In this document: positions 1 to 8,525 of the stretch, one piece after another
Layout: each line of letters opens with the position of its first letter
Position numbering within the stretch: the first letter of the stretch is position 1
Assembly: GCA_034430155.1 (NCBI GenBank)
Contig: DAOUET010000028.1
Span: forward strand, 1 to 44,176
Direction: 5' to 3'
DNA length: 44,176 nt
Source of the DNA: DAOUET01 sp034430155
Lineage (GTDB): Bacteria > Chloroflexota > Anaerolineae > Anaerolineales > UBA4823
Notes under the pieces: model-generated
What the model was told of the DNA's origin: nothing
The model's database searches: none
What the model saw: only the letters and a program-made list of their open reading frames with translations
Position numbers and translations under genes: made by a program

Positions 1-657
1 GTGCCCTGTTTTCGCATCCGGCAGGAAGCGGCTATCGTCCATCTCTACCCGGGATTGATCGATGCGGTTGAATTGATCGGGGGAGTACAGATCCAGGGGC
101 GGGCCACCCTGGGCGGGAACCTGTGCAACGCATCTCCGGCTGCCGATTCCATCCCTGCCTTGATCGTATATGGAGCGTTATGCACAATCGCCGGTCCGGA
201 CGGGATGAGGCAGGTAGCTGTTGAAGATTTCTGCATCGCCCCCGGCCAGACCGTTCTGCGGCGCGGCGAATTCTTGGTCTCACTTCACCTCCCACCCTCC
301 CAACCAAGATCTGGCGCTCACTATCTGCGCTTCATCCCCCGGAACGAGATGGATATCGCTGTGGTGGGAGCCGGGGCGTTCGTTCTTCTGGACGAGAGCC
401 ACACGATCATCTCATCAGCTCGTATCGCATTGGGGGCAGTAGCACCTACCCCACTTTTCATACCTGAGGCGAGAGATTACCTCTCAAATCAGGGAATTAC
501 CCCAGAAGTCATCTTAGAAGCTGCTCGTATAGCTCAGGCAGCCTCCCGGCCCATCACCGACCTGCGCGGCACGGCCGCTCAACGCCGCCATCTGGTGGGT
601 GTTCTCACCCGCCGAGCTTTGGACAAAGCCATTCAAAGGGCTCAACATAACACTTGA
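1..657 (+). CDS. Molybdenum hydroxylase FAD-binding subunit (CoxM/XdhB-like), 5' truncated
   Basis: This is the medium, FAD-carrying subunit of a xanthine dehydrogenase/CO dehydrogenase-family enzyme. It passes electrons from the 2Fe-2S subunit to an external acceptor in the cytoplasm. The FAD-domain signature TLGGNLCNASPAADSIPAL is visible near residues 38-56, and the later part matches the CO-dehydrogenase flavoprotein C-terminal domain. Family members are about 280-300 residues, but only 218 codons are present, so the N-terminal FAD motif lies before base 1. The GTG at base 1 is probably an internal valine codon. It is followed by the 2Fe-2S and Mo subunits on the same strand, which makes the assignment secure. 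The substrate cannot be read from this subunit. Confidence 0.9.
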   Translation: MPCFRIRQEAAIVHLYPGLIDAVELIGGVQIQGRATLGGNLCNASPAADSIPALIVYGALCTIAGPDGMRQVAVEDFCIAPGQTVLRRGEFLVSLHLPPSQPRSGAHYLRFIPRNEMDIAVVGAGAFVLLDESHTIISSARIALGAVAPTPLFIPEARDYLSNQGITPEVILEAARIAQAASRPITDLRGTAAQRRHLVGVLTRRALDKAIQRAQHNT

Positions 658-704
658 TCATCACGTCGTAACCAAGCCCATCTTTTATTAAAGGGATGTC
701 GGGC

Positions 705-1217
705 ATGGCAATAAAAACCCTTGTAGAAACCCGCCTCAATGGAGAGGCAATCGAATTTCTCTGCGAGCCCCGACAGAGTTTGTTGGAGGTCCTGCGCGAA
801 GTGCTGGGTTTAACCGGTGCCAAAGAAGGGTGCAACAATGGTAACTGCGGGGCCTGCAATGTCATTTTAGATGGGGTGCTGGTAAATTCCTGCCTTGTAT
901 TGGCGGTCGAAGTACAGGGGAAGAACCTCCTCACCATCGAGGGCATCGGCGGGACCGGTGGGCTCCACCCGCTGCAAGAAGAGTTCCTCAAGCATGCTGC
1001 TTTGCAGTGCGGGATTTGTACGCCGGGTTTTATCGTATCCTCCTACGCTTTATTGCAGCAAAATCCGCATCCGACCGAGATAGAAGTGCGCCGATGGCTG
1101 GCTGGCAACTTGTGTCGCTGCACTGGCTACGATAAGATCGTGCGCGCGGTACTTGCAGCTGCATCCAGGATTGGAAACGTAAATGACATGAAACAACTCA
1201 TAAGTATGGGGGGATAG
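705..1217 (+). CDS. Molybdenum hydroxylase 2Fe-2S subunit (CoxS/XdhC-like)
   Basis: Small electron-transfer subunit carrying two [2Fe-2S] clusters. The N-terminal plant-ferredoxin-type cluster shows as GCNNGNCGAC with a further Cys in NSC. The C-terminal four-helix cluster shows as CGICTPG and later CRCTGY. At about 170 residues it has the usual length. An ATG at 696 is also open, but AAAGGG at 690-695 is one base from 696 and nine bases from 705, so I prefer 705. It lies 47 bases after the FAD subunit and one base before the Mo subunit, so the three form one operon (order FAD, FeS, Mo). Confidence 0.93.
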   Translation: MAIKTLVETRLNGEAIEFLCEPRQSLLEVLREVLGLTGAKEGCNNGNCGACNVILDGVLVNSCLVLAVEVQGKNLLTIEGIGGTGGLHPLQEEFLKHAALQCGICTPGFIVSSYALLQQNPHPTEIEVRRWLAGNLCRCTGYDKIVRAVLAAASRIGNVNDMKQLISMGG

Positions 1218-1218
1218 G

Positions 1219-3525
1219 ATGGCAACCGGAATGCATGCCGATGAGGTGCAAGATCAAGCAGTAAAACCCGAAATGGAATACCAGGTGCTGGGTACTCGTC
1301 CTATCCGCCCGGATGGGACCGATAAGGTCACCGGCAGGGCACTTTACGGTGCGGATATCCGTCTGCCAGGCATGCTCTACGGTGCCGTGCTGCGTAGCCC
1401 GCACGCCCATGCCCGCATCATAGCGATGGATACACGGCGGGCACAAGTTTTCCCCGGTGTCCGGGCGGTGCTGACTTGTGATGACTTACCCGAACCAGAG
1501 CGCAAGATCGAGGGCCATGGAGAGGGATCGGTGGACGTTCAATATCAAAGCGCTAACGTGCTGGCGCGCGATAAAGCCCTCTACCAGGGGCACGCCATAG
1601 CGGCAGTGGCTGCCACCAACCCCCACATAGCTAAGGAAGCACTGGCATTGATCAAAGTAACCTATGAAATCATCCCACCTGTCCTGGATGTGCGTCAAGC
1701 TATGCAAGCTGAGGCTCCCCTCCTGTTGGAAAATCTGCACACCGACGAAATGGGCCGCATCGACGACCACCCAAGCAACATCGTCAGCCACGTTCGACAC
1801 CAGCGGGGTGACTTACAAAAAGGTTTTCAAGAAGCGGCAGTGATTGTAGAGCGAGAGTTTACCACCAGTACGGTCCATCAGGGCTATATTGAACCTCAAA
1901 ACGCCACCGCGTTATATAACCCTGACGGCCAGTTGACCATATGGTGCAGCACCCAAGGGGCGTTCGGGGTCCGCGACCAAGTTGCGGACATCTTACAGAT
2001 CCCGGTCTCCAAAATTAAGGTCATCCCAATGGAAATTGGAGGGGGCTTCGGCGGCAAGATCGGCGTGTATCTTGAACCATTGGCAGCCTTGCTGTCTTTG
2101 AAAAGTGGCCACCAACCGGTAAAAATGACCATGAGCTACGACGAGGTGCTGGCTTCTACTGGACCTACCTCGGCTTCTTACATTCGGGTGAAGATCGGCG
2201 CGAATTCGGAAGGCAGGATCACAGCGGCCGAAGCATACCTAGCTTATGCGGCCGGGGCTTTCCCAGGAGCGCCGATTTGGGGTGGAACCAATGTGATCTT
2301 TGGCCCCTACGGCATCGACAACCTGCTCATCGACGGGTATGACGTGGTGGTCAACAAGCCCAAAACGGCGGCATACCGGGCTCCGGGCGGCACGAACGCT
2401 GCCTTTGCCTGCGAGACCGTCCTAGATGAGATCAGCGAAGCGTTGGGTATGGATCCGCTGGAGTTCCGCCTGCGCAACGTTGCCAAAGAAGGCGACCGCC
2501 GGGCCGATGGGGTTCCATACGGCCGGATCGGTTTCGCCGAAACCTTGGAAGCAGCCCGGAGCCACCCTCATTACGCCGCCCCACTACCAGGGTCCCATCG
2601 AGGCCGTGGGGTGGCCGCCGGTTTTTGGACCAACTACGGGGGTAAATCCAGCGCCACTGCCAGTGTAAATCCAGATGGCACCATCAGCCTAGTCGAAGGT
2701 TCGGTCGACATCGGCGGGACACGCGCCTCTATCGCCATGCAATTGGCGGAAACGTTGGGGCTTTCCTTCACGGATATCCGACCCCAGGTCGGTGATACGG
2801 ATACTGTGGGTTACACCGAGGGAACCTACGGTAGCCGCACCACCTTCGCCACTGGTTGGGCCGCCTACGAATTAGGGATAAGCTTGCGACAAAAGCTGAT
2901 CGAGCGCGCCGCGGACCTGTGGGGGCTAGATCCAGACCAGGTACACTATGAGAAGGGTGTCTTTACTGCCAATGAACAACGGCTGACCTTCAAGCAACTG
3001 GCAACCAAGCTGCACGATTCGGGCAGCCCAATCATGGCCAGCGCCACTGTCCAACCTGGCAGAGAAGGTCCAGCCATCGGCGTGCATATCGTGGATGTAG
3101 AAGTCGATCCTGAAACAGGAAAAGTGCAGATCCTGCGCTATACCGCTATCCAGGACGCCGGCAAAGCGGTCCACCCCAGCTACGTCGAAGGCCAGATCCA
3201 GGGTGGGGTTGCCCAAGGGGTTGGCTGGGCGCTAAACGAGGAATACATTTACGACGACCAGGGACATTTGCTCAACGCCAGCCTGCTGGATTATCGCCTA
3301 CCCACCTGCCTGGATTTGCCAATGATCGATACCCTCATCGTCGAAGTTCCTAATCCCGGCCACCCGTATGGCGTGCGCGGGGTTGGCGAGGTCCCAATCG
3401 TACCGCCGCCGGCTGCGATCGCCAATGCCATTCATCAGGCGCTTGGTGTGCGCATGAGCACCTTGCCGATGTCTCCAGCGCGCATCCTCGAAGCTATATG
3501 GGCTCAAAACCCAAGCACACCCTAG
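1219..3525 (+). CDS. Molybdenum hydroxylase large subunit (xanthine dehydrogenase family, molybdopterin-binding)
   Basis: Catalytic subunit that binds the molybdopterin cytosine dinucleotide cofactor and hydroxylates a carbon of an unknown substrate. At 768 residues it is full length. The a/b hammerhead domain lies near residues 30-140. The Mo-pterin region includes IGGGFGGK (near 272), AAYRAPGG (near 387), and GVRGVGE near 720, whose Glu is the family's catalytic base. The active-site loop is AYRAPGG, not the AYRCSFR loop of CO dehydrogenase, so this is not a form I CO dehydrogenase. Aldehyde, purine, nicotinate or aromatic substrates remain possible. The ATG follows the FeS subunit stop by one base, with a G-rich site (GGGGGG) just upstream. 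Confidence 0.92.
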   Translation: MATGMHADEVQDQAVKPEMEYQVLGTRPIRPDGTDKVTGRALYGADIRLPGMLYGAVLRSPHAHARIIAMDTRRAQVFPGVRAVLTCDDLPEPERKIEGHGEGSVDVQYQSANVLARDKALYQGHAIAAVAATNPHIAKEALALIKVTYEIIPPVLDVRQAMQAEAPLLLENLHTDEMGRIDDHPSNIVSHVRHQRGDLQKGFQEAAVIVEREFTTSTVHQGYIEPQNATALYNPDGQLTIWCSTQGAFGVRDQVADILQIPVSKIKVIPMEIGGGFGGKIGVYLEPLAALLSLKSGHQPVKMTMSYDEVLASTGPTSASYIRVKIGANSEGRITAAEAYLAYAAGAFPGAPIWGGTNVIFGPYGIDNLLIDGYDVVVNKPKTAAYRAPGGTNAAFACETVLDEISEALGMDPLEFRLRNVAKEGDRRADGVPYGRIGFAETLEAARSHPHYAAPLPGSHRGRGVAAGFWTNYGGKSSATASVNPDGTISLVEGSVDIGGTRASIAMQLAETLGLSFTDIRPQVGDTDTVGYTEGTYGSRTTFATGWAAYELGISLRQKLIERAADLWGLDPDQVHYEKGVFTANEQRLTFKQLATKLHDSGSPIMASATVQPGREGPAIGVHIVDVEVDPETGKVQILRYTAIQDAGKAVHPSYVEGQIQGGVAQGVGWALNEEYIYDDQGHLLNASLLDYRLPTCLDLPMIDTLIVEVPNPGHPYGVRGVGEVPIVPPPAAIANAIHQALGVRMSTLPMSPARILEAIWAQNPSTP

Positions 3526-3561
3526 CCCGAATAGATTCAGGCAACGACCAGGGTTGACGTT

Positions 3562-3828
3562 ATGCCCACTGTCTGGATCCCGGCATTGATGCGCGACCTG
3601 ACCGGAGGCGAGGAAGTAGTCCAGGTCCCCGGCCAAACCGTCCGGCAGATGATTGAGAGTCTGGAAGAACGTTTCCCGGGTATTCAGGATCGCCTGTGCG
3701 ACCAAGACGGCTTACGGCCTAATATCAACGTCATTGTAGATGGGGAAGTGAGTCACCACCGGTTGCGCCAAGCACTTTCCGAGAACAGCGAAATCCATTT
3801 CTTGCCAGCTATCAGTGGTGGCAATTAA
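3562..3828 (+). CDS. MoaD/ThiS-family ubiquitin-like protein
   Basis: Small beta-grasp protein of 88 residues. Family members carry sulfur as a C-terminal thiocarboxylate, for molybdopterin synthesis or for cysteine/thiamin sulfur transfer. The fold signature is visible: VWIPALMRDLTGG, then VRQMIESLEERFPG, then HFLPAISGG. The end is GGN, not a free GG. An exposed terminal Gly is needed for adenylation, so the last Asn would have to be removed, or this protein may act differently. It sits 36 bases after the Mo-hydroxylase large subunit, consistent with a role in that enzyme's cofactor, but many such proteins are not MoaD proper. The ribosome binding site is weak (AGGG about 9 bases upstream). 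Confidence 0.8.
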   Translation: MPTVWIPALMRDLTGGEEVVQVPGQTVRQMIESLEERFPGIQDRLCDQDGLRPNINVIVDGEVSHHRLRQALSENSEIHFLPAISGGN

Positions 3829-4017
3829 CCATCAGAAGTTTAGATGCATGGATCCAATACCTATCGACCAGAACACAACTCCTGAAAAGCCCACTGATCG
3901 GAAGCATTTTGAACTCAATAAGATAACATGAGCCAAATATGTCTGGCAAATTCATTCCGCTATCCTTGCTTGAATGATTCCGTCATTGGAATCGTAACCG
4001 CCAAACGAAAACCCGCC

Positions 4018-6504
4018 TTAGCGCCTCTCCACCTCTACCCACAACTCCTCGCCATCCGTGCTCAAGTGGATCCAGCCTTGTTGATCAGTGCGCAGTAGAT
4101 TGTACCCTTGCACGGTTTCGAGGGTTTCCGGAGAGGGCAGACCATCTTTATCCCCCGAAGCTACACTGAGCAACAACACCTGAGGGCTCAGGTTTTCGAT
4201 CCAATCAGGTGGGTTAATCGGAGCGTAGCCACCCTCGGCCAGCATCAAGGCGCTAACCGGACCGATCTGGCGCCCTGTCCCCAAAGCTTCTAGGTCCTCG
4301 AAGTTTATCCCAATCGGTAGTAAGGCACGGAAGCGTTGCCATTCTAGCAGGAGCAACCCACCTCGTTTTCCGGTGGTGAGTACTTGTAGATTAGCACCAC
4401 CTCCCAACTGCAAAGACTGACCAGCCTGAGCTGGGATGACCCCAATTTGGGCTGCGTCCAGCGTTTGCCGTAGGTAACGCGCGCTGTTCGTAGCGCTAGA
4501 AGGTGCAACCCACAAAACTTCATTAGGGGGATAACGCTCAAGGGCATACGGCAAAGCATCCAGACTTTCTTTACGCGAACCCGCTACCACCAGGTAATCC
4601 AGCTGGCGGTGAAAGAGAGGCAAACGGCGTCCCAAGGCCTCCGAAAGGCGGCTTGGGCTGGGGCCTCCATTGATCAACAGGTACCTCCCGCCAGGGGTTT
4701 GGATGAAAAGAGCCTCACCCGTCGACGAATTCTGGCTGACATCCAAGAGGTACAGGTGCAACAAGCCATCTGGCCGGGTGAGAGCGGCACGCCACACCAG
4801 CATTGTAACGATTCCAAGGCCTAAGAGCGCTATCAAAGGAGAGGCCACTGGTCCGGCGCTTTTCCCATCGCCATACTTTGCCATCAACTTGCCCATTATC
4901 GTTCGAAGGCGGGTCCCTTCCAAGGTCCAGCCCAGTAAAATCCCGTAATAAAGCAACACGCTGCCTAACCCCACCCTGCCTAATATCAACACATCCCCGG
5001 GAACGCTCCCGAAGAATTCGACCGCCCGGATGGTGAATACCACAAAGGGCCATGCTAGCGGTGCAGCCAACCTGCCAAGCGGCTGGTAAATCAACCCAAG
5101 CATGACCGCCAGTCCGCCTAAAACCATTAAGGGCGGTTGGGCAGGCAAGATGATCGGATTAGCGACCAGCGCTACCAACGACAAGCGACCGAAATGGTAA
5201 GCCATCAAAGGCAAGGTGGTTACCTGGGCTGCCAGGGTGAATAGCAAGAACTCACCCGCTGGCCCTGCCAGCCTTTCAGCACCCCCTGGTGTTAGAAAGC
5301 GGGATGCCAAGCGGATAAAAGCCGTTGTCAAAGGCTCAGCATACAATACCAGACCCAAAGTGGCGGCAAAGGAAAGCTGGAATCCGGCATCCCATAGCAC
5401 ATTGGGGTTAAAGCCGGCCATTACCCCCGCGGTAAATCCCAGGCTGTTGAGACCATCTTGGCGGCGGCCTACCTGGCTAGCCAGCAATGAGAGCCCACCC
5501 ATAATCGCGGCCCGCACCACTGCCGGATCAGCACCCACCAGGATGGTATAGATCCCAATGCCCAATCCGGCCACCAGCGCACCACGGCGCTGTCCAAATA
5601 AGCGACCAAAGATGCTAATGAACAGGCCTGCGAGGATGGTGATATTAAATCCACTGATGGCAATGATATGGGAGGTTCCGGTTTCCTCGAAGTCCTGTTG
5701 AACTCCTTCTGGTATGCCGCTCTCGATCCCCAACAAGATGCCAGCCATGAGGGAAGCTTCAGGATCGGGCCACAATCTTTTAACTGTATCGTGAGCACGC
5801 TCTCGGAGAACATAAATGGCTCCCAGAAGGGCATTACCTTGCCCAGACTCCAGCAGGCTCACCTGGGCGTCTGGCATATAGGTATAGACCCCCTGGCGGG
5901 CGAGATAATTGCGATATGAAAAGAGTTCATTTTCAGGAGGTCTCTCTAGGTCACCGCGCAACACCAGCCGGTCTCCATAATGCCATTGGCCTTTGATGGA
6001 GCTGCGAACCAGGATCAAACCGTTCACCGCGCGGTTGTGCAGTTCGCTCTGAAGGCGGATTGTCTCGGTTCTAATCCGCAGGTTGACATAGGCATCCCTT
6101 ACATCGGGCGGTTCGGTCAAAACGCCTCGGATGACCACCTGCTCGCCGAGATCGCTATAAGCAGCGATGAAATCCGGAGAAGTCAAATCGGGTTGGGCTA
6201 ATTGATAGCGAGCCGCCCCCAGACAAAGGAAAACCATGATCAAAGCCATCATCCCGCCAGATAAGTTGTGCAGCTGGTTCTCCCCCTCCTTGGATAAGGC
6301 CTGGGTGATCTTATGAAAATGCCGCTTAATGAATGAGCCCAGCGGGCCAGCGACGTGAAGAAAAAGCCGTCCAATAAGCGGACGGCTAAGATATAAACAC
6401 ACCAAGATTACACCAAGTAAAAACCATACCCGTGCAGACCAGCCAAGCAGTTCTCCCAGTACAACTCCGTTTATGTATGCCAATGAAAGCCACAACAAAG
6501 GCAT
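4018..6504 (-). CDS. comEC: ComEC/Rec2-family membrane protein with degenerate metallo-beta-lactamase domain
   Basis: Polytopic protein of 828 residues, the size of ComEC, which forms the inner-membrane channel for single-stranded DNA uptake. N-terminal membrane segments and a DUF4131-like region (about 1-200) precede the Competence domain (about 240-520), which has typical text such as ISGFNITILAGLF. The C-terminal region (about 584-815) aligns in layout with the metallo-beta-lactamase-like domain, with LYLLDVSQ and YLLINGGP. The metal ligands are gone: where HxHxDH is expected the sequence reads VVAGSRKES (near 639), and the later GHHGS position reads AEGGYAP (near 755). A Shine-Dalgarno AGGGAG precedes the ATG by about five bases. 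No other competence genes are in the window. Confidence 0.88.
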   Translation of the reverse strand: MPLLWLSLAYINGVVLGELLGWSARVWFLLGVILVCLYLSRPLIGRLFLHVAGPLGSFIKRHFHKITQALSKEGENQLHNLSGGMMALIMVFLCLGAARYQLAQPDLTSPDFIAAYSDLGEQVVIRGVLTEPPDVRDAYVNLRIRTETIRLQSELHNRAVNGLILVRSSIKGQWHYGDRLVLRGDLERPPENELFSYRNYLARQGVYTYMPDAQVSLLESGQGNALLGAIYVLRERAHDTVKRLWPDPEASLMAGILLGIESGIPEGVQQDFEETGTSHIIAISGFNITILAGLFISIFGRLFGQRRGALVAGLGIGIYTILVGADPAVVRAAIMGGLSLLASQVGRRQDGLNSLGFTAGVMAGFNPNVLWDAGFQLSFAATLGLVLYAEPLTTAFIRLASRFLTPGGAERLAGPAGEFLLFTLAAQVTTLPLMAYHFGRLSLVALVANPIILPAQPPLMVLGGLAVMLGLIYQPLGRLAAPLAWPFVVFTIRAVEFFGSVPGDVLILGRVGLGSVLLYYGILLGWTLEGTRLRTIMGKLMAKYGDGKSAGPVASPLIALLGLGIVTMLVWRAALTRPDGLLHLYLLDVSQNSSTGEALFIQTPGGRYLLINGGPSPSRLSEALGRRLPLFHRQLDYLVVAGSRKESLDALPYALERYPPNEVLWVAPSSATNSARYLRQTLDAAQIGVIPAQAGQSLQLGGGANLQVLTTGKRGGLLLLEWQRFRALLPIGINFEDLEALGTGRQIGPVSALMLAEGGYAPINPPDWIENLSPQVLLLSVASGDKDGLPSPETLETVQGYNLLRTDQQGWIHLSTDGEELWVEVERR

Positions 6505-6652
6505 GGCAGCTCCCTGGTTTGCAGAGGTAAGGTAAAGTTCATACCGCTGGGATTAGCCCCCTGGGAGGCTTCCCCCTTGACAGCTCCATTTTACCAAAGT
6601 CTATCCGGCTGCACGTCTGAAATATCGGTGATTTGTTATTCCGGTGATAATA

Positions 6653-6681
6653 TTGCCATCCAACCAGAAATGTTGTAAAGT
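6653..6681 (+). promoter_or_regulatory. Candidate promoter for the pentapeptide-repeat gene
   Basis: TTGCCA at 6653-6658 and TAAAGT at 6676-6681 are separated by 17 bases. Both are imperfect matches to the -35 and -10 consensus, about 100 bases before the start at 6780. The assignment rests on spacing and position only. Confidence 0.35.
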
Positions 6682-6779
6682 ATATCTGGGCGAGGTGTGC
6701 GCGCTCTGTCGATTTACTCTTGACTCAGCCATCCGGCAATCGCTGCTTTTCCAAACCGTTACAAAGGGAGTGTGGTGTT

Positions 6780-7253
6780 ATGGCAGAACTAACCCGTCTG
6801 GATGTGATCAGGATCATAGCCACCAGCAAGGATGGAAGCCCAGTCCTAAGGGGTGTTGATCTAAGCAAACTCGATCTAAGCAAACTCGATCTCCGGGAGG
6901 CAAATCTTACGCTTGCAGACCTGAGCGCCTCTAATCTGCGCCAGGCAGATCTAAGCAAAGCAAACCTGACCGGTGCCAACCTGAGCTATGCAGATCTAAG
7001 CGAAGCGATCTTGCAGAACGCAACTTTGTATGAAACCAATCTCGTGGCAGCCAATCTCAGAGTCGCTGATTTACGGGATGCGGACTTGCGCCTTGCTGAT
7101 TTGCGGGAAGCGAATTTACGTTCAGCCAACCTGAATGGGGCGAATTTGTGGAAGACTAATTTACAAGGCGCTCATCTTACTTATGCTGATATTGAGGGCG
7201 CTAAAGGCTTGCCTATCGATATCGAGCACCTGCTGTCGGGGGATGAAGATTAG
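6780..7253 (+). CDS. Pentapeptide-repeat protein
   Basis: Protein of 157 residues made almost entirely of A(D/N)LXX-type pentapeptide repeats from about residue 20 to 140, which fold as a right-handed quadrilateral beta-helix. Some family members mimic DNA and protect gyrase; most have no known role. A longer frame opens at 6720, but GGGAG at 6766-6770 lies nine bases before the ATG at 6780, so I use that start. There is no signal peptide or membrane segment, so it is probably cytoplasmic. Near the N-terminus one five-residue unit (LSKLD) is repeated exactly, encoded by an exact 15-base tandem duplication. Its stop overlaps the convergent downstream gene by four bases. Confidence 0.85.
   Translation: MAELTRLDVIRIIATSKDGSPVLRGVDLSKLDLSKLDLREANLTLADLSASNLRQADLSKANLTGANLSYADLSEAILQNATLYETNLVAANLRVADLRDADLRLADLREANLRSANLNGANLWKTNLQGAHLTYADIEGAKGLPIDIEHLLSGDED
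6858..6887 (+). repeat. Perfect 15-base tandem duplication inside the pentapeptide-repeat gene
   Basis: The unit GATCTAAGCAAACTC occurs at 6858-6872 and again at 6873-6887. It adds exactly one pentapeptide coil and keeps frame. Identity at every base, including wobble positions, suggests a recent slippage event. Confidence 0.9.
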
Positions 7254-7852
7254 TGACGGCGCCGGAGACCAGGGAGAAGCATCGGCGTTCTTTCGCGGTA
7301 GCTATCGTAGGCCTGCCCAAATTCACGTTCCAGTTTACGCTCTTCGAATAGAGCTCCAATGATGATATAGACACTGAGACCCAGGTTGAGCGCCAGGATA
7401 TTTACTGTCATAAGGGGTGTCAGCCAGATAAAGACCAGTCCGGCCGTGTAAAGAGGGTGGCGTACATAACGATAAAGCCCACCCACCACAAATTTGGAGG
7501 GTTCACCCATTCCTGGGGTAACCAGCTGGCGAAAACCCAAAAACTGCCACACTCCAGTTTGCAGCAAGCCGAGGATCAGCGCGCAGACCGCCGCCAACTG
7601 CCCCAACGAGGTGATCAGCACCCAGGGAAAATGGATGGCATAAAGATGGTCATCCGGCAAGAGAGCGGGTAATGCCACCACTGGCAGAAAACTAATAATG
7701 GCCAACAGGTTATACCCCAGCCGGAACCAGCGTTCTCCCAACGAGCCCAGCCAGTGACGCGCCCGGGCTTTAAGCCACAGTGAAGCCAGCATGGAATGTA
7801 ACAATCCATATACAAGCACAACCAGCAGCACGATCAAAGGATAAAGAAACAT
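7250..7852 (-). CDS. Isoprenylcysteine carboxyl methyltransferase/NnrU-like membrane protein
   Basis: Integral membrane protein of 200 residues with four to five hydrophobic helices. The C-terminal half has the ICMT/phospholipid methyltransferase signature: LYRYVRHPLYTAG (RHPxY motif) and later a Glu-rich EERKLEREFG followed by YRERTPMLLPG. Such proteins use S-adenosylmethionine to methylate lipids, isoprenylcysteine or small lipophilic substrates. The actual substrate cannot be named here, and NnrU/MddA-type roles are equally possible. No ribosome binding site is visible. A TATAAA hexamer lies six bases before the ATG, suggesting a leaderless transcript. The last codons overlap the convergent pentapeptide gene by four bases, leaving no room for a terminator between them. 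Confidence 0.82.
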   Translation of the reverse strand: MFLYPLIVLLVVLVYGLLHSMLASLWLKARARHWLGSLGERWFRLGYNLLAIISFLPVVALPALLPDDHLYAIHFPWVLITSLGQLAAVCALILGLLQTGVWQFLGFRQLVTPGMGEPSKFVVGGLYRYVRHPLYTAGLVFIWLTPLMTVNILALNLGLSVYIIIGALFEERKLEREFGQAYDSYRERTPMLLPGLRRRH

Positions 7853-7858
7853 AAGGTT

Positions 7859-7864
7859 TTTATA
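7859..7864 (-). promoter_or_regulatory. -10-like TATAAA six bases before the ATG (leaderless candidate)
   Basis: Read on the minus strand, TATAAA is followed by six bases and then the ATG at 7852. No purine-rich ribosome binding site fits in the gap. No good -35 hexamer is visible. Confidence 0.45.
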
Positions 7865-7909
7865 AGTGCAGCTTATTCGGGCTATTCGTGCTAGGGTCTA
7901 AATGCCTGT

Positions 7910-8497
7910 TTACCAACTAGGCTGCCCCTCGGAGAGCGCCTGCAATTCACCATGACGAAAACAACCAACCACGTGGTCGTTAACCATACCCACCGCCTGC
8001 ATAAAAGCGTAACAAATGGTCGGGCCCACGAATCTGAACCCTCGCTTCTTGAGGTCCTTGCTCATCGCTTGGGATTCGAGGGTTTGAGCCGGGATTTCAC
8101 GCAGCTCTTTCCAGTGATTGACGATCGGGCTACCGCTCACAAATTGCCAGATATACCTGTCGAAAGAGCCATACTCGCGCTGCACCGTTAATAAGGCTCT
8201 GGCATTTTGGATAGCAGCCTCGATTTTCAATCGGTTGCGGACAATACCCGCATCGTTTAGCAGGTCGGCCACTTTACCTGCTTCGTAATTTGCCACTTTA
8301 CCTGGCTCAAAATTATCGAAAGCCTGGCGATAACCTGCCCGCTTTTTGAGGATTGTTGACCAGCTCAACCCGGCTTGAGCCCCCTCCAATACCAGCATCT
8401 CGAATAGCAGGCGGTCATCATGTTGGGGAACGCCCCACTCTTCATCGTGGTACGCCAGATAAAGTAGCTCCGATCCAGCCCATTCACAACGGTTCAT
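7910..8497 (-). CDS. tag: DNA-3-methyladenine glycosylase I
   Basis: Base-excision repair enzyme that removes 3-methyladenine from alkylated DNA. The 195-residue product matches Tag in length. The four zinc ligands of E. coli Tag are present: Cys4 (MNRCEW), His17 (AYHDEEWG), and the His and Cys of NDHVVGCF near the C-terminus. The helix-hairpin-helix-like core (GLSWSTILKKRAGYRQAF, then FRFVGPTICYAFMQA) is intact. The frame stays open to 8569, inside the upstream gene, but TAGGAG lies about seven bases before the ATG at 8497, and Cys4 fixes the start. It begins 28 bases after the HerA-like ATPase and is probably co-transcribed with it. Confidence 0.95.
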   Translation of the reverse strand: MNRCEWAGSELLYLAYHDEEWGVPQHDDRLLFEMLVLEGAQAGLSWSTILKKRAGYRQAFDNFEPGKVANYEAGKVADLLNDAGIVRNRLKIEAAIQNARALLTVQREYGSFDRYIWQFVSGSPIVNHWKELREIPAQTLESQAMSKDLKKRGFRFVGPTICYAFMQAVGMVNDHVVGCFRHGELQALSEGQPSW

Positions 8498-8525
8498 CGC
8501 CAAGCTCCTATCCCTACCACCCCGA

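Noticed and set aside
1219..3525. Form I CO dehydrogenase (coxL)
   Set aside because: The diagnostic AYRCSFR active-site loop is absent; the sequence reads AYRAPGG.
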